Positions 1-7,100 of a DNA stretch of 7,212 nt are shown here, one piece after another. The DNA comes from Bacteroidota bacterium. Its GTDB lineage: Bacteria; Bacteroidota; Bacteroidia; NS11-12g; UBA9320. The notes under the pieces were generated by a model that was not told where the DNA came from, ran no database searches, and saw only the letters and a list, made by a program, of their open reading frames with translations. The stretch is from positions 1-7,212 of the forward strand of contig DNHN01000229.1 in assembly GCA_003485825.1 (NCBI GenBank). Reading direction: 5' to 3'. The position numbers and the translations under genes were made by a program. Position 1 is the stretch's first letter, and every line of letters starts with the position of its first letter.

Positions 1-32
1 ATCGTATTAGTTTCGTACGGAAAGATATTTAA
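1..32 (+). CDS. Possible 3' end of an upstream gene (partial, unidentified)
   Basis: The third plus-strand frame reads nine codons (RISFVRKDI) and stops at TAA 30-32, about 28 bases before a strong plus-strand terminator hairpin. A terminator needs a gene upstream, and this frame gives a sensible stop-to-hairpin distance. The second frame stops at 8-10 and is an alternative. The first frame stays open through the hairpin and is less likely. Too few residues are present to name a product. Both the choice of frame and the existence of this coding end are inferred from the terminator. Confidence 0.25.
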   Translation, partial: RISFVRKDI

Positions 33-60
33 GACTGTTATTAACCATAACAATGGAATC

Positions 61-89
61 GGGGGTCCTCATAGAACCCCCTTTTCTTT
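61..89 (+). terminator. Rho-independent terminator
   Basis: A GC-rich stem pairs GGGGGT (61-66) with ACCCCC (76-81) around a 9-nt loop. It is followed at once by the T-rich tract TTTTCTTT (82-89). The T-tract lies on the plus-strand side only, so the terminator serves a plus-strand gene ending near the left edge. It also insulates the DUF3817 gene from upstream readthrough. Confidence 0.85.
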
Positions 90-116
90 GACACCATATA
101 CTTAACATAATATAAA
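88..116 (+). promoter_or_regulatory. Candidate promoter for the DUF3817 gene
   Basis: TTGACA (88-93) and TATAAA (111-116) are separated by exactly 17 nt, an almost ideal sigma70-type arrangement. The first hexamer begins inside the T-tract of the preceding terminator. The rest of the leader (117-194) is AT-rich with no other clear box. Bacteroidota housekeeping promoters normally follow TTTG / TAnnTTTG rather than this consensus, and AT-rich DNA yields such matches by chance, so the call is tentative. It would leave a 5' leader of roughly 70 nt. Confidence 0.35.
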
Positions 117-194
117 TTATAGGCAAAATGGTTGTACAAAATATATGAACCAATTTATACCGCTGCAATTTCAATAATACTATAAATTCGCAGT

Positions 195-464
195 ATGATA
201 TTAGCGTTTAAAATCGTCAGTTATTTAGAAGGTATTTCGTATTTACTTCTTTTAGGCGTTGGTGTGCCACTTAAATACTTAGCCGGCAATGACAGCTGGG
301 TGAAATCTCTAGGAATGCCTCACGGACTCTTATTCGTAGCTTATATCTTCTTAGCCATCGTTGTTAGACAGTCAAAAAACTGGGACACGAAAACTACTAG
401 TGTAGTTCTTATAGCTTCCATTATACCCTTTGGTACGTTTTACGTGGATAAGAAGTATTTGTAA
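195..464 (+). CDS. DUF3817 family small membrane protein
   Basis: This 89-residue protein matches the DUF3817 family (small bacterial integral membrane proteins of unknown function) over its full length. The visible family signatures are E12-G-I-S followed by a leucine-rich helix, P25-L-K-Y, H43-G near the start of the second helix, and P78-F-G-T-F followed by a basic C-terminal tail D85-K-K. Three membrane segments are likely: about 8-29, 43-58 and 68-84. No enzyme motif is visible and no substrate can be proposed. The ATG at 195 gives the standard family length and N terminus. The gene has its own upstream terminator and lies 94 bp before the LysE gene on the same strand. That gap holds no clear terminator, so partial cotranscription is possible. 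The family call is confident; the function is unknown. Confidence 0.88.
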   Translation: MILAFKIVSYLEGISYLLLLGVGVPLKYLAGNDSWVKSLGMPHGLLFVAYIFLAIVVRQSKNWDTKTTSVVLIASIIPFGTFYVDKKYL

Positions 465-546
465 AAAAATCGTGAGTATCACACTATTTCCACAGTAAAT
501 CAGATTTAGATTAGACGCTAACAACCTAATTATAAGCTTTTTGCTT

Positions 547-554
547 TACTTTTG
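547..554 (+). promoter_or_regulatory. Bacteroidota-type -7 box (TACTTTTG) before the LysE gene
   Basis: The 8-mer matches the Bacteroidota housekeeping -7 consensus TAnnTTTG exactly and ends 4 nt before the GTG start codon at 559. If used, transcription would start at or within a base or two of the GTG, giving a leaderless or nearly leaderless mRNA. No TTG or TTTG lies at the usual -33 distance (roughly 517-530), which weakens the call. The 465-546 stretch upstream is AT-rich and shows no other clear element. Confidence 0.4.
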
Positions 555-558
555 ACCC

Positions 559-1176
559 GTGGCAATTTTTAAGGGTATTCTTACAGGAATGGGAACTATC
601 GTATTCTTGGGGCCAGTATTTTTTACTTTGTTAAAAAATGCCATGCAAAAAGGTGTTTCAGCTGGCTTGCTTACTGCTTTCGGTATATTGGTCAGTGATA
701 TAGTTATCGCCGCTATCTGTTACTACGTAGCTGCTGATTTCATTAATGAATACGTGCATTTACCCATTGTAAAGTTTGTAGCAGCCTCTATCCTACTAAC
801 CTTAGGATTTGTATTTTATACCAAGCCTATTTCGGAACTAAAAGAATCAGCTCCACTTCCGCAAAAGGGATATTTTAAATCTTTCGGACAAGGGTTTATT
901 GTAAATTTTGCCAATCCAACAGTATTTGTAATCTGGATGGGGTTTGTGACCCTAGGACAAACCATGTACAGCACAGATTCTGATGTTTATCTCTACATAG
1001 TAGGCATACTGATAGGTATTTTTGCTACGGATGCGGCAAAGGCATTTGGAGCAGCATATTTAAGCCCCTACCTTAAATCACATTCATTAACTTATTTATT
1101 CAGAGTTATAGCGATTATAGTAGCCGGTTTTGGTGTATACCTTATCTATCTTGGGTTGGCGCAATCCTTTAGCTAA
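559..1176 (+). CDS. LysE family amino-acid exporter
   Basis: This 205-residue polytopic inner-membrane protein resembles the LysE/RhtB efflux family, which exports amino acids or related metabolites using the proton gradient. About six membrane helices are visible, near 6-24, 36-58, 70-87, 108-130, 143-166 and 180-200. Family marks include the first-helix G18-P19 followed by K26-N27, G42 and D47 in helix 2, and the motif G112-F-x-x-N116-x-x-N119-P120 with W126 in helix 4. Its substrate cannot be read from the sequence. The start is GTG at 559. The frame is closed by TGA at 553-555, so nothing earlier is possible. The next ATG (codon 11) would remove most of helix 1, so GTG fits the family length better. 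The gene converges on the hydrolase gene across 51 bp with no obvious hairpin. Confidence 0.86.
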   Translation: MAIFKGILTGMGTIVFLGPVFFTLLKNAMQKGVSAGLLTAFGILVSDIVIAAICYYVAADFINEYVHLPIVKFVAASILLTLGFVFYTKPISELKESAPLPQKGYFKSFGQGFIVNFANPTVFVIWMGFVTLGQTMYSTDSDVYLYIVGILIGIFATDAAKAFGAAYLSPYLKSHSLTYLFRVIAIIVAGFGVYLIYLGLAQSFS

Positions 1177-1227
1177 AAGTCTCATTTACAACTGTTTGAA
1201 TGACGCACACTCAGGGTATTTTTATTG

Positions 1228-2367
1228 CTATTCACCCCATATTCTGTTCCACAAGGTTCCCAATAACCGATTAATCATTTCTCCCTTAGGTTTTGGGCGC
1301 TGAGCTTCTGCTTGGAGTGCTCCGTGATCATCCGTAAGCTGATAACCAAAGCCATACTGTGGTGTGTTTCCTAAGTACATGGGACCGAATCTAGCATCAT
1401 TATATACCAATGTATCTGGATTATCTGTATTGATGACATACCATCCTTTCGATAAAAACTTCAAGCGCTTCAACACGTTATCCTCAGAATAGTTACTTAC
1501 GAAACCGTGATTTGTCTGAATCGCATGAAATTTAACATCCTGATCTTTATCAAAGATAGAATACAGCCCAGAGTACAAGACTGTGTCTCCATCCGCTGTG
1601 GCACTCCACAGAAATGTATTCATAGGAGTAGGCACTGTCGTTAACCTACTGTAAACTATCCCTTTAGACTCTAAATTATCTTCGAACACCTTATAGGTAT
1701 ACCACTTCACCCCGAGTGACCAGATCATATATAAACTACTAACAGCTAATCCTGCCCAATTCAAGTACTTGCGGGTATTCGACTGCCTATGGTAAAACAT
1801 TGCAATAATCACAAAGACAAGGAATGGCACTGTGTAGAGTGGATCTATGACGAAAATATTATTCCATGCTAGCTTATAGGGCAATGGCCAAAGTAGCTGG
1901 GTACCCCAAGTAGTATGACAATCAAGCAGCGGGTGTGTAATAAGACTCCAGAAAAAAAGCTTCGTCCACTCCCACTTAGTAGCTTTCTGTACATATTCAT
2001 TTTTCAGTATAAAAAATAAGCAAACTACAAACGTTGCTGAAAGTATACCTATTATCCACGGATTACCGGTACTAAGCGCAGGATAAGCGAGTATGACTCC
2101 CACCAACGTAGCAAGTAATATTTTCTCCTTTCGAACCAATATCCAAGCTAGCAGCGGAGCAAAAATTAGACTAAATAAGATACTGTGTGAGAAGCCACGA
2201 TGCAATTCATTTGCCGTAAGAGAATCAAAAATAAGCGATTGATAAACGTCTAAATCGGGTATAGTGCCTGCTAGAGCTCCCCAAAGCATAGCCTTATTCC
2301 CTACTTTTCTCCCTAGCACCACCTCTCCTACGGCGGCACCTAGTACAATCTGTGTAAGTGAATCCAT
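1228..2367 (-). CDS. YdjM/DUF457-type membrane-bound putative metal-dependent hydrolase
   Basis: The 379-residue protein begins MDSLTQIVLGAAVGE, the standard start of the YdjM/DUF457 family (often annotated 'metal-dependent hydrolase, LexA-regulated' in E. coli). Conserved polar residues likely to bind metal are in place: D38 and D40 in IPDLD, H56-R-G-F-S60-H61-S, and H145-P-L-L-D149-C-H151 followed by W160-P. Membrane helices lie near 63-78, 82-98, 104-121, 136-146, 172-191 and 203-220. A soluble region of about 155 residues, rich in aromatic residues, follows the last helix and has no motif I recognise. The real substrate is unknown, and hydrolase activity is inferred from family naming rather than shown. 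It is the last gene of the three-gene minus-strand operon. Its ATG sits 6 nt after the acyltransferase stop, in the same frame. No LexA-type site can be placed because the gene has no promoter region of its own. Confidence 0.85.
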   Translation of the reverse strand: MDSLTQIVLGAAVGEVVLGRKVGNKAMLWGALAGTIPDLDVYQSLIFDSLTANELHRGFSHSILFSLIFAPLLAWILVRKEKILLATLVGVILAYPALSTGNPWIIGILSATFVVCLFFILKNEYVQKATKWEWTKLFFWSLITHPLLDCHTTWGTQLLWPLPYKLAWNNIFVIDPLYTVPFLVFVIIAMFYHRQSNTRKYLNWAGLAVSSLYMIWSLGVKWYTYKVFEDNLESKGIVYSRLTTVPTPMNTFLWSATADGDTVLYSGLYSIFDKDQDVKFHAIQTNHGFVSNYSEDNVLKRLKFLSKGWYVINTDNPDTLVYNDARFGPMYLGNTPQYGFGYQLTDDHGALQAEAQRPKPKGEMINRLLGTLWNRIWGE

Positions 2368-2373
2368 ACCGTA

Positions 2374-3576
2374 CTAATCCGTGTAATACTCTGCCTTAAA
2401 CGGGCGGCGTAAATTGAACTCACTGGGTTTTAAGTTTTGAATGAAGGGTCTGAGAATAGCATTCGTTACTTTATTTCTATGCTTCGCATAAAACTTCATC
2501 TCTACGGGCTCTGCTCCCACACCACTTTTTATCTCTTCAGCAGTACGACCAATTTTCACGAACTTTAATTTTCGACGTATGGCTTTGTCAACAAAATCGT
2601 AAAGCATTCGTTGATATACGGCATAATCTAAGTTGTAATCGTAGTCTAACCCTATAAAATTACCATCAAAAACATCATCAAAGAGTGTAGCTGTGCTAAA
2701 TCCGATCAGTTTACTGTCTACATAATATCCTCTAAAATAGAAATCGTCACCTAGGGCTTTTTTCATGGCAAATAGAGTCTTTGCATTTAATCTACCGAAA
2801 CTGAAATTCGCTCTATCTACAATAGCACTGTACAGTTCGTCTACTTGATTGACTAATGCTTCCGAAGGGGTCGCATCAAAATCGATTACTGATAAACCCT
2901 CTGATTTTTTGAATACTTGTTTTGCTTTCGTCCTAAACTTAGAATTCATCGCATTGAGATAATCTTCGAACGACTGCCACGAAGCATCCAATTGGAGAAT
3001 CATATTTACATCAATATTTACCTCACAACACCCATTTTCCTTAAAGCAAGCAGCTTTATTCAAAGACTCGGGCCAAAACTCTTTGATAAGTGTAATGGCT
3101 ATCTTATTCCCGGCTTTCTTCTCCCGAAGATGTACTTCATCTATTGCCTTGTATAATTCGTTAAAAGCCTGGTCTTCAGAAATATCTTTAGAAAACAGAA
3201 AACCATTCTCTCCCGTAGCGAAGGCATTTCCACAGATGAGTATCTTTACATCTATAGAATTAATAATGCTTTTGGGCAGCATCCCTCCCATTCTCTCTGA
3301 TAGCGCGGTGGTATTGATTTCATTGGGCGTGATAGGAATAATCTGACAATAGCCCAAACCAATGAATTCATTATTGGAATCAAAAAACTGAATGTATCTA
3401 AACGCTGTATGAGTAAGTCCTTCTTCCAGCGCTTTCACGTAATTCCGGGTTAGGTAAACATTATTGGTACCCACAAACTTATCCCACGCAGTACTATCTA
3501 CGTCATCTATGCTATTGCAAAAGACGGTAAGCGTGGAATCTATATCGGGCTGAGCGATTTCGGTTAGAACAGTCAA
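2374..3576 (-). CDS. FemAB/GNAT-like acyltransferase (Acetyltransf_6-type fold)
   Basis: The 400-residue soluble protein resembles the double-GNAT FemAB-like family, variously annotated 'GNAT family N-acetyltransferase', 'peptidogalycan biosynthesis protein' or BioF2-like. The N-terminal half carries the usual opening (W31-D-K-F, then Y41-L-T-R-N-Y-V-K-A-L-E51). The C-terminal half has a basic segment N211-S-K-F-R-T-K-A-K-Q, then F307-I-G-L-D311, Y321-Q-R-M-L-Y and I342-G-R-T-A-E-E-I-K, which resembles an acyl-donor site of this class. There is no signal peptide, so it should act in the cytoplasm. Acceptor and donor are unknown; cell-envelope or lipid acylation are possibilities only. The start is TTG at 3574-3576. 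A stop (TAA 3583-3585) lies three codons upstream in frame, and no ATG or GTG occurs before the conserved core. Translation probably depends on ribosomes finishing the upstream gene. Confidence 0.78.
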   Translation of the reverse strand: MTVLTEIAQPDIDSTLTVFCNSIDDVDSTAWDKFVGTNNVYLTRNYVKALEEGLTHTAFRYIQFFDSNNEFIGLGYCQIIPITPNEINTTALSERMGGMLPKSIINSIDVKILICGNAFATGENGFLFSKDISEDQAFNELYKAIDEVHLREKKAGNKIAITLIKEFWPESLNKAACFKENGCCEVNIDVNMILQLDASWQSFEDYLNAMNSKFRTKAKQVFKKSEGLSVIDFDATPSEALVNQVDELYSAIVDRANFSFGRLNAKTLFAMKKALGDDFYFRGYYVDSKLIGFSTATLFDDVFDGNFIGLDYDYNLDYAVYQRMLYDFVDKAIRRKLKFVKIGRTAEEIKSGVGAEPVEMKFYAKHRNKVTNAILRPFIQNLKPSEFNLRRPFKAEYYTD

Positions 3577-3582
3577 ATTGTA

Positions 3583-4068
3583 TTACTTTAATATTTCTTG
3601 AATATGTGCATCTAAAACACCGAAGATCTTTTCTTTGTTTTCGGTAACGTCATAAACCACTTCCAAATCTTTGTTTACGACTAAAACTTGAGGAAAGTGT
3701 TTAGTGATTCCTGTTTTTAGCTGATCACTATATTCCTTGGCATTAACAATATGCGTAAAATGGAATGGAAAACGTTTAAGAGACTTCTGCACCGTCTCTT
3801 CATCTTCATCGCTTAACGCTATGAAATTGACCTTCTTATTTCCTTTGTACTTTTCGTGTAATTCATTGAGTTCAGGAATTTCACGAATACAGTCTCCACA
3901 CCAAGTCGCCCAAACGACTAAGACGGTAGCGTCACCTTCTAAGTCTTTTTGGGTTATGCTCTGTTTAGCTAATGTTTCAAAACTGAAATCAGGGATTTTT
4001 ATACCATCATTAGTGGTACTACAGGCAAAGATGGACATCATTAAAAGTGTTATTATCAGTTTATTCAT
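3583..4068 (-). CDS. TlpA-like thioredoxin-fold lipoprotein
   Basis: This 161-residue protein has a short lipoprotein signal: K3, a hydrophobic stretch 4-14, and a lipobox ending I13-F-A-C16. Maturation would leave a lipidated Cys16. The thioredoxin fold follows, with the redox motif W56-C57-G-D-C60 after V51-V-W-A-T, a helix containing E63-I-P-E-L, and the expected cis-proline at F125-P126. It probably acts as a thiol-disulfide reductant or chaperone on the periplasmic side, as TlpA/ResA-like proteins do. The partner is unknown. Few acidic residues follow Cys16, so the sequence gives no strong sign of export to the cell surface. The active-site dipeptide is Gly-Asp rather than the common Gly-Pro. 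It is the first gene of the operon, with its ATG 107 bp from the preceding large gene and a 14-bp inverted repeat in that gap. No convincing TAnnTTTG box is visible upstream. Confidence 0.88.
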   Translation of the reverse strand: MNKLIITLLMMSIFACSTTNDGIKIPDFSFETLAKQSITQKDLEGDATVLVVWATWCGDCIREIPELNELHEKYKGNKKVNFIALSDEDEETVQKSLKRFPFHFTHIVNAKEYSDQLKTGITKHFPQVLVVNKDLEVVYDVTENKEKIFGVLDAHIQEILK

Positions 4069-4105
4069 TCAATTAATACTTCGATTCTATACCTTATTAA
4101 CGAAA

Positions 4106-4147
4106 GAGAGCAGAAACTTCGACAAGATTATTAAAGTTTCTGCTCTC
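4106..4147 (-). terminator. Inverted repeat, probable terminator of the large repeat-protein gene
   Basis: A perfect 14-bp inverted repeat (arms 4106-4119 and 4134-4147) encloses a 14-nt loop. It lies 28 bases past the stop of the large minus-strand gene, a typical terminator position. On that strand the stem is followed only by TTT then CGTTAATAAG, so the T-tract is weak. It ends 37 bp before the start of the tlpA-like gene, so an operator or mRNA-stabilising hairpin is an alternative reading. Confidence 0.6.
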
Positions 4148-4175
4148 CACTATTTTAGTGTTAATTATTTACTGG

Positions 4176-7100
4176 TTATTTCATTAGGTGTATTTCTCCA
4201 TTGAGATAGTACCATTTGGTTTGTTTAGGGTTGGTATACTGAATCATATAGAGATATACTCCCTGAGGTACTGGCTTACCTTGATATGTTCCGTCCCATC
4301 GGTCAGCTACATTTGTACTGCTAAATATAATTTCTCCCCACCTATTGTATATGGTCATCTGTAGTTTATTGACCCCTTGAGTGATTCCACCTAAACCATA
4401 GGTGTCATTTATGCCATCACCATTTGGCGAAAACCCATTGGGAATATGCACTAATAGATCAGCATTTACATAGACGTCTTGGTAGGTTTCATCTTTACAT
4501 CCTTTGTCATTTACAATGCTAAGTGTTACTCTGTACAGACCTGAGTCCGCAAACTGATGGCCTACTGATGAACCGCTATAGAAAAAACCGTCACTGGTGC
4601 TCCAATCCCATTGTACCGGATTCCCTACAGACATATCCTTGAACGTAACTAATTCCGTCAGCGTGCTTGGCTTTAACGGTGTAAACACAAAGTCTGCAGT
4701 AGGCAAATCAAATACGCGTACAAGGTTTGAGATACCTACAGAGTCTCTACACCCTTGATCACTCTCAGCTACAGCGCTTATTGGATACGTACCTGGAACA
4801 GTGTAAGTATGTGTATTGGCTTGATTTACAGTACCGTCGCCCCAAGTGTAGGTAATAGCACTAATTGCTCCAGAAGGTATGGTTGAATTATTTACAATGG
4901 CGGCATCAAAAGGGATACAACCACTATCCGCATCTATCTGTACATCTAACACTGGTAGTGGGTGAATAGCAACATCACGAGTAAGTGTATCTAAACATCC
5001 TTTATCACTTTCACTTATCAGTCGTATCTCATGATTTCCATAAGAAGGAAATACGTAGGAGACGCCACTCCCCGTGTAGTTTACCCCATCTACAGTCCAC
5101 TGTAAATTCGATACGTTGCCTGAAGTTAATGTACTGGAATTTGTCAATACCGTGTTCTTTCCAAAGCACTGGTTCGAAGAAGTAAATGAAGTATTTGGTA
5201 CCGGGTAAATGGTAGCTACTTTTTGAATACTATCAACGCAGCCATTTCCGCTAGTCGTGATTAGTTTAATCCTATATAAACCTTCTCCTGAAGTACTAAG
5301 TGTTGGGTATTGTTTTGTAGAACGACTTACTCCATCTACCAGCCATTGATAGCCAGATATAAACGCAGGAACTTGAATCGTACTATTATCTGTAGGGAGA
5401 ATATTCTCACCATCACAGACGTCGGATACTGTAAAATTAGCACTAGGACTTACAAAAGACTCAAAACTATCCAGTAAGGAAATACGGCATCCATTTTTAG
5501 TCATTACCTCTAGGTTCACTCGATAAATACCCGCTGAGTTAGCAGTATAGCTTACCGTAGAGTCTGTGCCAATTGAAGTGCCATTTACTGTCCAAGCATA
5601 TGCGGAGAAACTATCTAGCCCAAGACTATTAGTAGAGCTCATCTCTTGACTGTATCCCTCACAGAGGTCTGAAGTGTTAATGTTTACTATATCAGGATTC
5701 GTAATTAATATACTCAAAGTAGTATCTGTTTCACAGCCTAAATCTGAGGTTGCAGTGAGTGTTACAGTCTTTTGCCCATTTGTGAGATACTGTATTTTAG
5801 TTGGAGAACCTGCACCAGTAGTTCCATTACCGAAATTCCAAGCTACCGTATAGGTGCCAGAGGATAGTGTTGTACCATCTATGAACATTGTACTATCACT
5901 CAAACATAGTCCGGTGGCCGTAAATGTAGGAATAGGCAGTGGGTCTACCTCAATATCTTGTGTAAATGTATCGCGACAAAAACTATCCTGCTCCATAATA
6001 AGCGTCACTTTAAACGTGCCAATACTGCCAAACGTAGAAGTAAAGTTATACGTACTAGCGGTATCAGGTACACTGGTATACCACGTAGTGTCCGTATATG
6101 TGCCACCTTCCAGTATACTTGTATTCAAGAAACTATTCCCTTCTCCGAAACAAGTATCGTAATAACTGAAGGACACATCCATTCTCGGATGTTTATAGAA
6201 CTCTTTGGTTATGGTATCCTTGCACCCGCTATCAGAAACAACCTCAAGTGTTATTTGATATTTGCCGCTGTCTCTAAAGAAGTGGATAGGATTTTCATCC
6301 AACGAACCTGAGAAATCACCATACCCCCACCTGTTGGTATCAATGCCACCGGTAACTAAAAAAGACTGATTAATTAAGTATGAGCTATCATAGAAACAAG
6401 CATTAGAAACAGCAAAATCTGCTTTTGGATTAGGGTTAACAACTAACGAATCTATTAAAGTATCCTTGCATTGGTTAGTCGTAACCACCTCCATACGAAC
6501 CTCAAACTTACCTGTAGTATCAAACAAATGAGAAATGGGACTCCCGTATTTTACTCCACTAGCTCCTTGTATGTTCCAAATACTGATCAATTTGGTCTCC
6601 GGTGAAGGTATTACACTTTCGTCCGTAAAAATGGCAGTTAAACTATCGCAAAGGTTTGTTTTACTCATCCGAGCTTCTGGCTTACCAAATATTTTCACCT
6701 CTACAAAGGCGGAGTCATAATTAGAACATCCGTCAAATGCAGGTTTATAGGTATAGAGTTTAGCTACGTAAATACCTGTATCTAAGTACAAATGCGTTGG
6801 GTTTTGTACCGTATCAGTAATGCCGTCACCAAAGTCCCATTCCCACCTTACCACTGTATATTCGGCTTGTCCAGTGAAATTAGTAGGTCTACCTATACAG
6901 TTAGTCACTTCTCCATTCTTGGTACTATTGGCTACTTTAGCTTGTGCAGTAAGGTCTATAACATTAGCACCTGCAGCATATCCATAACTCTCATACTGTC
7001 CCTCACCATACGCTGTCGCTATGAAACCCTCACTTGCTTTAAGTCTGTGATTACCTCTAGATACGGGTATCCGCGCATAGCTATAAAAAGAATTATTGGG

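Larger units (their letters stand above)
1228..4068 (-). other. Three-gene operon: tlpA-like, FemAB/GNAT-like, YdjM/DUF457-like
   Basis: All three genes are on the minus strand with 6-nt gaps at 3577-3582 and 2368-2373. Each gap is two codons, so the genes share one reading frame: stop TAA, TAC, AAT, then TTG at the first junction, and stop TAG, TAC, GGT, then ATG at the second. Such spacing implies one transcript and coupled termination-reinitiation. The products span periplasm, cytoplasm and inner membrane, which loosely suggests envelope work; that role is inference. Confidence 0.75.

Noticed and set aside
128..148. Tiny open frame starting ATG at 128
   Set aside because: It has six codons before TGA and no family or conservation signal, so it cannot be supported as a leader peptide.
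183..190. TAAATTCG as a -7 promoter box for the DUF3817 gene
   Set aside because: It has one mismatch to TAnnTTTG, no partner -33 element, and lies in AT-rich DNA where such matches are common.
1177..1227. Bidirectional terminator between the convergent LysE and hydrolase genes
   Set aside because: No stem of useful length could be found; only a short T-run (near 1219-1225) is present.
2917..3346. Two plus-strand open frames opposite the acyltransferase gene
   Set aside because: They lie antisense to a gene with clear family features, resemble no known protein, and overlap each other in different frames.
3737..4204. 155-codon plus-strand open frame opposite the tlpA-like gene
   Set aside because: It crosses the inverted repeat and the end of the large gene, and is antisense to a clear thioredoxin-fold protein.
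6906..6908. GTG as the start codon of the large gene
   Set aside because: The frame is open to the window edge and the preceding 101 residues look like a conserved domain end; no secretion signal follows the GTG although the protein has a sorting domain.
4455..6908. CRISPR array or DNA-level tandem repeat
   Set aside because: The periodicity is in the protein only; the units share no long identical DNA and there are no spacers.
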